Shown piece by piece: positions 1 through 9,265 of a DNA stretch of 64,000 nt. A program made the position numbers and the translations under genes. Every line of letters starts with the position of its first letter. The stretch's first letter is position 1. The DNA comes from Streptomyces humidus (GTDB lineage: Bacteria; Actinomycetota; Actinomycetes; Streptomycetales; Streptomycetaceae), in NCBI RefSeq assembly GCF_014649655.1, contig NZ_BMTL01000026.1, positions 1 through 64,000 of the forward strand. Reading direction: 5' to 3'. The notes below the pieces were generated by a model. That model did no database searches. It was given only the letters and a program-made list of their open reading frames with translations, and had not been told where the DNA came from.

Positions 1-515
1 CTGCCCGCGATACTCCCGCACCGCCCGCTGCCGATTCCCTACACCCATCACAAACCCCCAGCTCACGAAGGTGTTGCGACGACCGATTGAATCCGCCTAG
101 AGAACAAAGCGATGGCGTCGCGTCTCCCAATTAGCGGTCGAGTCGTCGCGGGGTTCCGGGCGGCCAAGTTCCCTGAGCCGACCAGCGGCGACTCCATGAC
201 AGCCATATCCGGAACCCCTGGGCCTCGCCGATCTTACGAATGACCAGCTCAGACCCACATCAAGAAAAGTAGGACTACATGATCCACAGGCGCCGTGTTC
301 ACCTGCTTCCGGGACCCACCACCAAGATCAACACCCCAAGCCGGGACGATCTGGGCACTCGACGGGGCCCTGGGGGATCACCCGGGAGGCGATGACGGAG
401 ATCCAGTCCGGCGACGAGATGGTCGCGGAGCCCGGGTCAGGGCCGGGGCCGCAGGCCGACGGAAGCGTCAGGCGGCAGTCCGCCCGCGTCGGAGAACTCG
501 TGCTCGTCCTTCACG
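1..515. other. No intact gene; degenerate coding-like sequence
   Basis: I see no gene I can support here. From about 280 to 515 the plus strand shows a codon-like pattern that changes frame near 365, as if a small gene had decayed, but no family is recognisable. The first ~90 bases look coding on the minus strand but run off the window edge. No RNA gene is visible. Confidence 0.4.
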
Positions 516-1205
516 TCAGGTGCTCGCGGGGGGCGGGGTAGGGGTGCCGTGGACCTTTTTCGCGTGAGACCGGAAGAGGCGGCGGCTGATGACGGGCATG
601 ATGAGACGGACGGGAAGAGGAGCGCCCTTCAGGACGCCCTTCATGACCTCAGGATCGCCTTCGTAAAGCGCCAGTCCGAGGCCCAGCGGCAGGTTCTTCT
701 TGGGTGTCTCGGCCAGGGCGTGCTCGCTGAACTCGTGCCACTCCTTGGCGGTGATGTACTTCGCCGCGAGCGGCAGGATCTTCTTCTCCTCGAGGCCCAT
801 GTGCTCGAAAAGGACCTCGTTGAGCCGTTCGCAGGTGGTGGCGACCGTTTCACCCTCGGCCGAGGAGGCGTTGGAACGCCAGGACTTCAGCTGCGCGATC
901 AGTTCGTCGCAAAGAGTGTGCATCCTCCCGTGGTGCTCCTCCATCAGGTGGACCATCGGAGCGATCTCCTCGGTGACGCGCTCCAGCAGTCTGGGCCACA
1001 CCAGCAGGTCCTCGCCCTCGTGGTGGGTCAGCAACATCCCGAGGACGATGTCGAGATGCGCTGCAACAATTTTGGAGCGTGTGGTGTCACCGTCGCTGAC
1101 ACCGCGTATGAGCCCCGGGGCGAGGCCGAACTCGCGGCGGAACACGGTGTGCGCGACATACATGTCACGCACATCGGCCATGGGAACGTCGGTTGCTGTA
1201 CTCAT
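516..1205 (-). CDS. Hemerythrin (HHE) domain protein
   Basis: A 229-residue protein of the hemerythrin/HHE cation-binding family, which holds a non-haem di-iron centre in a four-helix bundle and binds oxygen or senses iron or redox state. Ligand-type motifs appear in order: LTHHEGEDLLVWP (about residues 59-71), MEEHHGRMH (about 88-96) and FEHMGLEEKKILPL (about 133-146). The C-terminal third, ending in a Pro-rich tail, lies outside the bundle and is unassigned. Start chosen at the ATG at 1205, with a purine-rich GGAAAG stretch upstream. It stands alone; the next real gene on this side begins at 2137 on the other strand. Cytoplasmic. Family assignment is firm; physiological role unknown. Confidence 0.85.
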   Translation of the reverse strand: MSTATDVPMADVRDMYVAHTVFRREFGLAPGLIRGVSDGDTTRSKIVAAHLDIVLGMLLTHHEGEDLLVWPRLLERVTEEIAPMVHLMEEHHGRMHTLCDELIAQLKSWRSNASSAEGETVATTCERLNEVLFEHMGLEEKKILPLAAKYITAKEWHEFSEHALAETPKKNLPLGLGLALYEGDPEVMKGVLKGAPLPVRLIMPVISRRLFRSHAKKVHGTPTPPPAST

Positions 1206-1591
1206 GAATGCCTGTCACTTTCCTAAGGGAGGGATTAACTGAGAAGGTGCGCATAAATTGCGACGCACTGCGTGCACCCGGCGATTTTGAATGCTATCGG
1301 CACCTGTGGCAACTAACTCAAATCCTTGCGGAGTTGTGCGCGATCGTACCTTTTTTCGTGCGGCTCTTCTGAGGTGAGGTCCCCGGTCAGGCCAGGACGG
1401 TTGCAAATTCCGGGGGCGTGCGGCTGGGCGGGTTGTGACCAGTTGGGGCGCATAGCAGAGCAGGCACGGGCTTCGTGATCATTATAGTTTCTAAGCCTCA
1501 GATTCGGTTGTACAACGGCTCCTGACTGTCTCCGGTTCGGGGTCTGCGGCGCTGCGATGCCCGGCCACAATCAGGCCGGCGCCGCCCTCTC

Positions 1592-1710
1592 ACGACATGA
1601 AAGCCCCACGGCCGTGGTCAACGAACTCGCCGGATCCTTTGCGTGCCTGATCATCCTCCAGTAAACACGGCAGTTACCAGTCACGAGGGTAGGAACAGCA
1701 GTACTACCCC
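1592..1710 (-). repeat. Degenerate leader repeat A with palindromic operator-like motif
   Basis: This ~120-bp stretch is clearly similar to 11650-11773. Both carry, on the minus strand, the near-palindrome GTACTGCTGTWCCTACC (here within 1686-1709) followed after ~55 bp by a conserved AGGATGATC and then a GTGAGA start-like segment. The two copies look like the promoter/leader of the same gene type, each cut off soon after its start. A third motif copy lies at 17352-17373. The rest of the 1206-2136 interval shows no gene I can support, apart from the promoters of the two flanking genes. Confidence 0.5.
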
Positions 1711-2136
1711 CGGTTCTGGCCGCTGGTGGTTCTCCTTGACACAACTGTGAGAGAAATGGAGTCTCCATTACCTCGGCAGACAGGTGTACCCCAAGTGGTG
1801 TCGGATGCCTCTCCCTGGGGCCGGCACGGCGATGTCCAGACCTGTGCTTCCACACCCCCGCGCTCATCCCCCCACCCAGGCGTGTCCCACCTCTCCCGCC
1901 GCCTGGCCGGACCGATCGCGCCCGTGCTCGCAGTCGCGCTGATGGCTTTTGGCCTCCTCGCCCCAATCGCCCGAGAACGCTTTCATGTCGAATGCTCGGG
2001 ACGCGAGCCGTTTCACCGCAAATCTTCTGCACTCTCCCCATGGAATGACCGTGTACCGAGCAAAGTGACTGCGAATTCTGCAAGCTCGTCGGCAACCTGA
2101 TCGCATCGAACTGAAAAAATAGGAGTGATTGACAAG

Positions 2137-4737
2137 ATGCTTACGTCGAGAACAACCAGAAAGAGACGCTGGGGGAGCAGCCTCCTCGTTTCGCTCGTCC
2201 TCGCGCTGGCGGTGATCGTGGCCGGGGCCGCCCTGCCCGGACTGGACCAGGAAGCCGCCGCGGCGGATGCCATCGGGTGCTCCGCACAAGCCACTTCCTT
2301 CGCCACCGAAACGATCACCAGCGGCGCGGATATCCGCGTGGGATGCGCGGGAGATGCGCCGAGCAGCCTGCGCGCACTGGCGAGCAGTGACAACGACATC
2401 GTGGCAGTCATCGACTTCGACTCCACACCAGACCACGAACTGCTGCAGACAATGCAGAAGATGGTCCACACCACCAACAACGACCAAATCAACGGGCTCT
2501 CCCTGAGCGATTCTTTCGCACTCCGGACGCAGGAGACCCATGTGGGGGGCCACTCGCCGGGGTACGACGACATCGATTACGACGGAAGCATCCGAGTCGT
2601 CGGAAGCAGCATCGTGATCGTGATACCGACGGCGGACTTCGGCACCACGGGCGGCTGGGCGGACTGGTGGGCCAGCTTCTGGCCGAAGTTCGTGGGCGCC
2701 GTCTCCGGAATTGCCATAACTGTTGCGCTTGCGGCGGTGTGCCTGCTCTTCCTTCCCGAAGGGGCCGTGTTGTGCGGAGCCGTATCCGGGGCGATTGGAG
2801 GGGGTGTCGGAGAGATAATAAGTCTAAGGTGCGAAGGGAAGTCGATAGACGCAGGAGCCTGGGGAGCCATATCTGCCGCCGCCTTCAGCGGTGCACTAGC
2901 CGGCGGACTTTCCGCAGCGGCCGTAAAATTCATCCAAGGCAATCTCGCCACTCTGATGCTCGAAGCCCGGGCCACCTTGAAAAGAGCGGCGATAAGGTTC
3001 GTCAAATGGGCGATCCCACTCCAATATATAGCGGACCTTCTCAGTGGCGCCTTCAGTGAAGGCTTTCTCGCCAGACTTCTGGAACTCCAGCGGGGCGTGG
3101 GCGGCTCCTCCCTTCCGACCGACCGAACGCTCAGGGTCATGGTGGTGGGTGATTCGATGACCCAGGGTCGCGAGGGCGACTGGACCTGGCGCTATCGCTT
3201 GTGGCAGTGGTTCACCGACCAGGGTGTCCGCGTCAACTTCGTCGGCCCTTACACCGGCACAAGGGAACCGGGCCAACCGAAGGCCCCGCAACCACCGCAT
3301 GTGCAGGGGGAACCGTCCTCCGTCTCCGCAGCGGGCCCCGCTGTCTCCGGCCGGTACGCCGAGGGAGCGTTGCCTTTCGACAGCGACCACTTCTCGGTCT
3401 GGGGCCGTCAGGCGGCCCAGGCCAAGAACCTGATCAGGGAGCAGGTAGCGTTGTATCAGCCCGACCTTCTCCTGGTCGGGCTCGGGTTCAACGACCTGGG
3501 CTGGTTCATCAGTAACCCCGACGGAACCCTCGACAGCATGAAAACGCTGGTCGCCCAGGCGCGCGCCGCCAAACCCGACATCGACATCGCACTGGCCAAC
3601 GTTCCCCAGCGCACCGCCATCGGCGGCCGCGAGGACCTGCCGGTCAAAACCGCGGCCTACAACAGGGAGCTGCGGGAGCAGATTTCGTCGTGGAGCACTA
3701 CGGGTTCCCTCGTGCTGCCGGTCGACTGGGCCGGCAACTACATCTGCGGGGTCAACAGTTGCCCGGCCAGCTACGACGGTCTGCACCCCAACGCCCTGGG
3801 CGAGTACCAGATCGCCCACGCCTTTGAGCTGACCCTGCACGACGGCTGGGGCATCGGAGGCTCCGTGCCCAACGTGCCGGCAGCCGTCCCGGCCCGGCCG
3901 ACCCCCGTGCCGAGCAACGTCAACGCCGTGACTGCTCCGCTCGGGATCACCGTGACCTGGGACAAGGTTTTCGGCGCGCGCGGCTACACCGTACGGTCCA
4001 GGGTCGTGGGCCAGGACTGGACCGAGTCCTCGGTGGGGGCGAACCGCTTCGACACCACCGCGACCTTCGACGGCTGGCAGTGGGAATACCAGGTCCGCAC
4101 CGACAACGCCTCTGACGGGAAGTCCGCCTGGTCTCCGCTCGTCACCGCCGTCGCGCACCCGCAGACCTCCCCACCGCCCACCGGAATCGTCACCACAGCC
4201 ACCGCCACCGGCCTCGACCTCGCGTGGGGCGCGCCGACAGGTCCCTACACCGACACGATCGACCGCTACCAGATCATCTACTGGGACAAGGACACCCCTG
4301 GTGCGTGGATCGGCGGCACCGCGGTCAGGGGGCTGTCCGCGCACATCGACGGACTGGTGCCAGGTCACCGCTACCAGGTCTGGGTGAAGACCTGGAACGC
4401 CGCCGGCGGAGGCCTCCCAGGAGGCGCCGGGCTCGTCATCATCCGCGCCGGAACACCTGCGGCGCCGGCCCACCTGCAGGTCACCTCCGTCGACGGCGCC
4501 ACCGTCCAGCTCAAATGGGACGCCTCGATCGGGGCGGCCGGATACCGGGTCTGGGTCCGCAACATCAACGACGGCAGCGTGTCCAAGGTGAACTCGACAA
4601 CCACGGACACCGGCAAGGACATAGGCTGGTTGTTCCCCGGGGTGTGGAATTACGAGTTCTGCGTCACCGCGTTCAACGGAGCAGCCGAATCCGGCAAATC
4701 CAACTGCGTGGTCGCAGCAAAACCTCCAGGCTTCTGA
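2137..4737 (+). CDS. Secreted SGNH/GDSL hydrolase with internal hydrophobic domain and three Fn3 repeats
   Basis: About 866 residues. The ATG at 2137 is preferred over the GTG at 2125 because AGGAG at 2121-2125 would overlap that earlier start. A basic N-terminus and a long hydrophobic stretch followed by AAAADA form a signal peptide (about residues 1-43). An unassigned N-terminal region follows, then a Gly/Ala-rich hydrophobic block (about residues 180-270) with two or three possible membrane segments and a glycine-zipper look. The SGNH hydrolase domain starts near residue 335: block I VVGDSMTQG (Ser nucleophile), block III GLGFNDLG, block V DGLHPN with the catalytic Asp/His pair. Three fibronectin type III repeats occupy the last ~280 residues. 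The likely substrate is an ester on a polymer or cell surface; specificity cannot be read. Monocistronic. Confidence 0.8.
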   Translation: MLTSRTTRKRRWGSSLLVSLVLALAVIVAGAALPGLDQEAAAADAIGCSAQATSFATETITSGADIRVGCAGDAPSSLRALASSDNDIVAVIDFDSTPDHELLQTMQKMVHTTNNDQINGLSLSDSFALRTQETHVGGHSPGYDDIDYDGSIRVVGSSIVIVIPTADFGTTGGWADWWASFWPKFVGAVSGIAITVALAAVCLLFLPEGAVLCGAVSGAIGGGVGEIISLRCEGKSIDAGAWGAISAAAFSGALAGGLSAAAVKFIQGNLATLMLEARATLKRAAIRFVKWAIPLQYIADLLSGAFSEGFLARLLELQRGVGGSSLPTDRTLRVMVVGDSMTQGREGDWTWRYRLWQWFTDQGVRVNFVGPYTGTREPGQPKAPQPPHVQGEPSSVSAAGPAVSGRYAEGALPFDSDHFSVWGRQAAQAKNLIREQVALYQPDLLLVGLGFNDLGWFISNPDGTLDSMKTLVAQARAAKPDIDIALANVPQRTAIGGREDLPVKTAAYNRELREQISSWSTTGSLVLPVDWAGNYICGVNSCPASYDGLHPNALGEYQIAHAFELTLHDGWGIGGSVPNVPAAVPARPTPVPSNVNAVTAPLGITVTWDKVFGARGYTVRSRVVGQDWTESSVGANRFDTTATFDGWQWEYQVRTDNASDGKSAWSPLVTAVAHPQTSPPPTGIVTTATATGLDLAWGAPTGPYTDTIDRYQIIYWDKDTPGAWIGGTAVRGLSAHIDGLVPGHRYQVWVKTWNAAGGGLPGGAGLVIIRAGTPAAPAHLQVTSVDGATVQLKWDASIGAAGYRVWVRNINDGSVSKVNSTTTDTGKDIGWLFPGVWNYEFCVTAFNGAAESGKSNCVVAAKPPGF

Positions 4738-5061
4738 CAACCGCACCTGACTGCCCCGACCCCAGGGTGACTCCTGTGCGAAATCCTCTGAGTGCGTTGT
4801 TGCAGACCGGATCTCGTTCGGGGTGTGCGGTACGGGTGATCATCTGGACGGAGGTTCGGGTGCGGTCGCGGGCATGAGAGAACGGGACCCTTGGCAGTCA
4901 CGCGTTTACGACACCAGCATGACCAAGGAAGCCCGTTGCCTGATCAGTTGGGCAGTATCTCTGTGCCTGCGACCACCGCGGTCACTCCTGGGTGTGACTG
5001 CTACGTGCACCGGTGCGGTTCGCTCGTTCCGGGACGGCGGGCAGGCTGCCATCCCAGTGAC
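4738..5061. other. Intergenic, no gene; probable left end of IS5-type remnant
   Basis: No gene is supported. The right part should contain the 5' end of the IS5-type element whose transposase begins at 5062, but I could not match a terminal inverted repeat with confidence. Confidence 0.4.
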
Positions 5062-5235
5062 ATGACGGATGCGGAGTGGGCCGAGGTCCGCGCCGCGATG
5101 CCGGTGCCGGTGCCGGCCTGGCTCCTCAGGCGGGGCGGGCGTCCAGAGGAGTCTTGCCACCGCGAGATGCTTGACGCGGTGCGCTACCTCGTCGACAACG
5201 GCGTGAAGTGGATGGCCCTGCCGGTCGATTTTCCG
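5062..5235 (+). pseudogene. IS5-family transposase, 5' fragment
   Basis: Starting MTDAEWAEVRAAMP and continuing to NGVKWMALPVDFP, this is the N-terminal helical region (DUF4096-type) of IS5-family transposases. The reading frame breaks right after DFP, where such proteins normally continue with PW, then an aromatic-rich YDFFRRW segment. That continuation is found 4 kb away at 9268, in the same orientation and register. The gene was therefore intact before the tyrosine-recombinase transposon entered at 5236. Inactive as it stands. Confidence 0.8.
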
Positions 5236-5243
5236 TACTTTGT

Positions 5244-5252
5244 GTGGAATCA
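5244..5252 (+). repeat. Left terminal inverted repeat of the Tn554-like element
   Basis: GTGGAATCA here pairs with TGATTCCAC at 9247-9255, in inverted orientation and at nearly the same distance from the two junctions. Confidence 0.6.
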
Positions 5253-5258
5253 GCGATG

Positions 5259-5750
5259 TCAAGCGATGTGCTTGTGCATCACGTCGAGGTAATGCCGACC
5301 GCGGTGCGGGACGTGGTGGTCCCGGCCAGGCAGGCTGAAGACGGCGCAGACCCCGGCTGGCTGGGTGAGGATGCTCGACTGCTCGCTGAAGGTCAGGGCA
5401 GGGTTGACCTCGTGGTGGCAGCCTGCGGTTTCGAGGGCAGTGACCAGTTCCTCGCGGAGCACGGTGGCCTCGAATGACTCGGAATCGGGCAGGACGAGCG
5501 GCGGGAGTTTGGCGGTCGAACCAGGCCAGAGGTTGACCCAGATGCCGCTGACGGCCCGCTGCGTGACCACCAGTTGCAGGCCGTCCCAGGAGTAGGGGTA
5601 GCCGTCGATATCGGGCCCCTTCATGATGTGGGCAGGGTGCGGGCGCCCCGGGCCGAGGAGGTCTTCAGCCTCGGACAGGGGCATTCCGCAGTGAAGCGCG
5701 CCGACCCGGCCGGTTCGGGCGAAGTCGACGAGCACGTTCATCAAGGTCAC
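5259..5750 (-). CDS. Hypothetical protein, third gene of the transposon
   Basis: A 163-residue protein read from a GTG at 5750 (an ATG at 5741 is an alternative; neither has a strong ribosome site). It contains a CGMPLSEAEDLLGPG segment and a GYPYSWDGLQLVVTQ segment resembling stand-alone actinobacterial hypothetical proteins, possibly related to immunity-like or SMI1-like folds, though I cannot assign a domain. It lies 45 bp downstream of the TnpB-like gene in the same direction and stops within 10 bp of the left terminal repeat, so it is the distal gene of the element. That is the tnpC position of Tn554, but the sequence does not look like a recombination accessory protein; it may be cargo. 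Confidence 0.55.
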   Translation of the reverse strand: MTLMNVLVDFARTGRVGALHCGMPLSEAEDLLGPGRPHPAHIMKGPDIDGYPYSWDGLQLVVTQRAVSGIWVNLWPGSTAKLPPLVLPDSESFEATVLREELVTALETAGCHHEVNPALTFSEQSSILTQPAGVCAVFSLPGRDHHVPHRGRHYLDVMHKHIA

Positions 5751-5795
5751 GGCAGTGACTGTGTCACCCTCCCTGGCCTGTGCGCACTCTCAATA

Positions 5796-8126
5796 TCAGC
5801 GCGGTGCGAAGCCTGTCCCGCCTTGCCTGACGTTGATGATCGGCAACAGGGTCGCGGTGGTGGGAACGCCGATCTGCCGCGGGGTGGGCCCCGCTGGCGT
5901 GGGGATGTCGCTGAGTCGCTCCAGTAGCCGGTCGAGGGCTGCCTGGCCGTCGTCGACGGCAGCGCGTTCGTCGTCGGTCAGGGGGATGGCGGCGAGCATC
6001 TTCTGCAGGTTGTCCTTGGCCTCCAGGAGTTGGCCCTTGCTGGAGGCCTTCGGGGTGTAGAAGTCGCAGCGTGCGCAGGCCATGCGGTGCTGGCACTGCT
6101 CGAAGAATGTGTAGGTGCACCAGCCGTGGCCGAGGTCGTAGTACTGCCAGGGGTCGCCGTTCGCGGCGGCGCCGGAGGCTACGGCGTCTCGGTCGACGAG
6201 GACTTCGACGGTGCGGACGTTGCGAGCGAAGTAGCCGGCGTCGTTGTAGGCCCGGGCGAGCGTGTTCGGGGTGATCTTCGCGTAGTGGGCGGTGGCCTCG
6301 GGAGTCCGGTGACCGAGCCATTCCTGAAGCTCGAACAAGGTCATGGGCTCTTTGGCGTTGTAGAGCTGGCTGGCGATGGTGGAGCGGGCCCGGTGGCTGG
6401 TGATGTTGCCGCGGACGTCGGAGGTGGGGACGCCGGCCTTGCGGCAGAGCATCGGGATGATCGTGCCGTTGATGTAGTGCTTGGAGACGCGGCGGGCGCG
6501 GAAGGCGAACAGGAAGTCCGCGCGCTCGTTGGTCTTCGGGTCGAGGATGGCGGGCCGGTCGGGGCGGACGGCCTGCCAGGCCTCGATCGCCTGCCCCAGC
6601 AGCGGGTCGACCGGCTTGGTGAACGCGGTGCCGGTCTTGTGGGTGGGGACGTCGAGCAGGCAGACCGCGTCCCGGGCCAGGACCTCGCCGGAGTCGCCGG
6701 GGATGGGCATGCCGTCGTGCTGCCAGCGGATGCAGCCGACCCGGAGCCGGGCGACTTCGTCGCTGCGCTGTCCAGCGAACAGCCAGGTCAGGGTGATGGC
6801 CCGGATCAGCTCGGCCGGGTAGGTGCGGCCGTCGGCGGTCGGCAGGTCGCCGGACTCGACGTTGAGCCCGGACCACAACAGCTTGGCCCAGATGTCGTCC
6901 GCGATCACGCGCGGGTCGGGGCCCATGAGGGCCTGGACGCTGCGGGGGGTCCTCAGCGCGTGGGCAGGGTTGAACCGTTGCGGGATCCACTCCCATTCGT
7001 GCAGGTCGCGGAAGAACGCGCGGGGCCCTTTCAGGTAGCCGGACTTTGCCTGCGGGGTGAGCGGCTTGCCGATGCGGCCCTGCGACCGCATGCCCGCGGT
7101 CCACTGGGAGTAGTCGCCGACCGTCATGCGGTCGACTGCGGTGACCCAGGACGCGCAGGTCTGGCGGGTCCAGAGCTCCGGCCCGGTGACCTCGGGGTGT
7201 TCGGCGGCCAGCCAGCGTCCGATCTTCGCGAGGACGCTGCGGTAGCTGCTGCGGACGCCCGGCGTCAGCGTCGAGGTCGCGTGCCAGCGCTCGACCCAGT
7301 TGGCCCAGCTGCCCGCTGTGCCTTCGATCGCCGTGGGTCCGGGGCCGTGCCGGGGACGCGGCGGCGGATCGGCGTGGCCGAGAGCGGCAACGGCGCGGTG
7401 GATCCCGTGGAGGTCGCTGGCCCACTCGCTGTCCTGCATGGCTGCCGACGCGCGGACCGCGTCCAGGGCCGGGGTGGACAGGTCCTCCAGCCGGGGGCTG
7501 CGGTTGAGCAGCAGGATCTGGCAGACCGCCGAGGTGAGCCGGCTGGGACGGCGCTGGTAGCCCCAGTCGCCGAGGACGGCGAGGACCTTCCCGACTGCGG
7601 CGTCGACCGCGCTCTCGCCGAAGACCCGGTGGGCGAGAGTGGGTCGCTGGAAGCGTCCGACCTGATCGAACGCGGTGAAGCCGCCGAGGAGGTAGGCGTA
7701 GGCGATCACGAACGGGCGGGCGTTCGGGCCGATCTGACCGCCCCACCGGCGCCGGAAGTCGGCCCCGGACCGGTCGATCAGGTCGGCCCAGTCCTGGTCG
7801 GACCAGCCCCAGTAGCTGCGGCCACGTTCACCGCAGCGGACCAGGACAAGGCCGGCCGCGTCGCGGGCGAACCGTCGCTGGTGGCCGGTGCCCGGCGCCC
7901 ACTGGAGGCATTCCCGGGCGTGGGCCAGCGGCTCGACCAGCCGCCTCGGGGCCGCCTGCGGCGTCAGTCCCAGGCGTCTGACCTGCTCGATCCCCAGGGT
8001 GCCGAGCGCCTTCGACTCGGTGTGGGTCAGCAGGGCTCGCCGGTCGTAGCGGGCGAGGTCGAGCGGCCATATCCAGTCCGCGGCGTCCGCGCTGTCCGCG
8101 GACGCCGCCGGAGTCGTCGCTGTCAA
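5796..8126 (-). CDS. TnpB-like large tyrosine recombinase
   Basis: A 776-residue phage-integrase-family recombinase. Catalytic residues appear in order in the C-terminal half: Arg in FAGQRSDEVARL, Lys in THKTGTAFTK, His/Arg in ITSHRARSTIAS, His in WLGHRTPEATAHY and the nucleophilic Tyr in the same segment. A Cys-rich stretch (GWCTYTFF, CQHRMACARC) follows, as in large Tn554 TnpB-type proteins, and may bind zinc. Start is taken as TTG at 8126, overlapping the stop of the upstream recombinase gene by TTGA, with GGGGTGA just upstream. The open frame continues upstream, but it there runs antisense in codon sense to the first recombinase, so that extension is rejected. Catalyses strand exchange together with the TnpA-like partner. 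Confidence 0.8.
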   Translation of the reverse strand: MTATTPAASADSADAADWIWPLDLARYDRRALLTHTESKALGTLGIEQVRRLGLTPQAAPRRLVEPLAHARECLQWAPGTGHQRRFARDAAGLVLVRCGERGRSYWGWSDQDWADLIDRSGADFRRRWGGQIGPNARPFVIAYAYLLGGFTAFDQVGRFQRPTLAHRVFGESAVDAAVGKVLAVLGDWGYQRRPSRLTSAVCQILLLNRSPRLEDLSTPALDAVRASAAMQDSEWASDLHGIHRAVAALGHADPPPRPRHGPGPTAIEGTAGSWANWVERWHATSTLTPGVRSSYRSVLAKIGRWLAAEHPEVTGPELWTRQTCASWVTAVDRMTVGDYSQWTAGMRSQGRIGKPLTPQAKSGYLKGPRAFFRDLHEWEWIPQRFNPAHALRTPRSVQALMGPDPRVIADDIWAKLLWSGLNVESGDLPTADGRTYPAELIRAITLTWLFAGQRSDEVARLRVGCIRWQHDGMPIPGDSGEVLARDAVCLLDVPTHKTGTAFTKPVDPLLGQAIEAWQAVRPDRPAILDPKTNERADFLFAFRARRVSKHYINGTIIPMLCRKAGVPTSDVRGNITSHRARSTIASQLYNAKEPMTLFELQEWLGHRTPEATAHYAKITPNTLARAYNDAGYFARNVRTVEVLVDRDAVASGAAANGDPWQYYDLGHGWCTYTFFEQCQHRMACARCDFYTPKASSKGQLLEAKDNLQKMLAAIPLTDDERAAVDDGQAALDRLLERLSDIPTPAGPTPRQIGVPTTATLLPIINVRQGGTGFAPR

Positions 8127-9178
8127 CGGTTCACCCCGCCCGGATGGCCGGCGCGGGTGAGCATGTCGATGCGCCAGGAGTGGATCTGCTGCATGCCGCG
8201 GTTCAGCTTCTCCGCGAGGTCCCGTCCGGACAGGTGGATGTAGGTCATGGTCGACTCGGTGTGGCGGTGTCCGGCTAAGGTCGCGATGGCGTGCAGTTCC
8301 CAGCCCATCCTGGCCAGGTCGGTCAGGCAGAGGTGGCGGGTGGTGTGGGTCGAGAAGCGCGGCAGATCGGCGGCCAGGGCGACGCGGCGGATCACCTTCG
8401 ACCAGGTCCACAGGCTCAGCGGCTGACCGTGGTTGCGGCGCGACTCCGACAGGAACAGTGGGCCGCGGGCCCGGCTGATCGTCGCTCTGTGCGCGAGGTA
8501 GCCGGACAGCAGCACGCCCGTCGGCGCGGAGTACGGAACGACGCGCTCGCGCCGGGTCTTCGTCGTCTCCGCCCTGATCCGAAGCGTCCGGTGCGCTGGA
8601 TCGACGTCGTCGGTCCGCAGGGAGCACAGCTCCTCTCGGCGCAGAGCGGCGTCGTAGGCCAGGGCGAGCATCACCCGGTTCCGGGTCGACTCCTCGCGTA
8701 CGACGTCCAGCAGGTCGAGCCATTGCTGTTCGCTGGGGATCCACGGCAGCTTCACCAGGCGCGGTACCAGGCCGCGCTCGTGGCTGCCGAACGTCCGGCC
8801 CGGCGTGTAGCGGCCGCGGCCGACTGGGTTCGACTCCCGCAGCCCTTCCTCGATCAGGTAGTCGTAGAACAGGCGGACCGGCACCAACCGCTGCTGCAAG
8901 GTCGCGTTCGCCAGACCCGCTCCGGAGTCCAGCGCCACCACGTTCGCTCCGCGGCGGCTCGGCCGCGTGGACAGGTCCTTCACGAACGCGGCCACGTGCA
9001 GGCGGCCCGCCGTCATCGGGTCGACGTCGTCCCGCTCGCAGATCAGCAGGTACTCGGCCAGACCCCGCGCCTACGCGTCGATCGTCCGCGGAGCCCGCCC
9101 GAGGTCCGTCCACACCCGCAGCCACTCGGCCGCCCGCTCATGCCGGCCCAGGACAGGCCACTTCTCCTCCAACACCAT
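8123..9178 (-). pseudogene. TnpA-like tyrosine recombinase with in-frame amber codon
   Basis: The complete frame runs from an ATG at 9178 (MVLEEKWPVLGRHERAAEW) to the stop at 8123, 351 codons, but codon 36 is TAG at 9071-9073. Its setting, TIDA-stop-ARGLAEYL, matches the usual integrase core-binding sequence with Tyr at that place, so a single TAC/TAT to TAG change is likely. A shorter product could start at the ATG at 9016 (297 residues), losing part of the N-terminal SAM-like arm-binding domain. The catalytic domain is intact: Arg in ALRREELCSL, Lys in ETTKTRRERVV, HTTRH, GHRHTESTMTY with the Tyr nucleophile. Translationally coupled to the TnpB-like gene. Confidence 0.75.
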
Positions 9179-9214
9179 CGCGCTGCCCAACACGCCTCCT
9201 CAGCCCATGGGGAC

Positions 9215-9243
9215 GCCGCAGGATACGAGACGCATCCTGCGGC
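9215..9243. repeat. Perfect 10-bp inverted repeat near the right transposon end
   Basis: GCCGCAGGAT (9215-9224) and ATCCTGCGGC (9234-9243) form a perfect stem with a 9-base loop, 22 bp inside the right junction and upstream of the TnpA-like start. It may be a recombinase arm site or a terminator insulating the element from outside transcription. Confidence 0.55.
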
Positions 9244-9246
9244 GCG

Positions 9247-9255
9247 TGATTCCAC
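9247..9255 (-). repeat. Right terminal inverted repeat of the Tn554-like element
   Basis: TGATTCCAC is the reverse complement of the 9-bp repeat at 5244-5252 and marks the right end of the insertion. Confidence 0.6.
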
Positions 9256-9265
9256 GTAACTGATA

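Larger units (their letters stand above)
5236..9265. mobile_element. Tn554-like tyrosine-recombinase transposon inserted in an IS5-type transposase gene
   Basis: A ~4.03-kb insertion splits an IS5-type transposase codon for codon between DFP (ending 5235) and the segment beginning at GGCGGGCGG (9266). It carries two adjacent, overlapping tyrosine-recombinase genes on the minus strand (TnpA-like then TnpB-like) and a small third gene, the layout of Tn554-type elements. A 9-bp inverted repeat GTGGAATCA lies 8-10 bp inside each end (5244-5252 and 9247-9255). No target duplication is visible, as expected for this class; the 6-nt junction segments differ (TACTTT left, CTGATA right). The TnpA-like gene has an in-frame stop, so the copy may be immobile. 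Exact ends are inferred to within a few bases. Confidence 0.75.

Noticed and set aside
2896..4746. Long minus-strand frame opposite the SGNH hydrolase
   Set aside because: Codon bias and motifs support the plus-strand gene; the other frame has no family features.
5259..5750. TnpC of the Tn554-like element
   Set aside because: Position fits, but the sequence resembles free-standing actinobacterial hypothetical proteins, not a recombination accessory factor.
8127..9125. Upstream extension of the large recombinase frame to 1109 codons
   Set aside because: The extension overlaps the first recombinase in another frame and has the composition of a shadow; the TTG at 8126 gives a normal coupled start.
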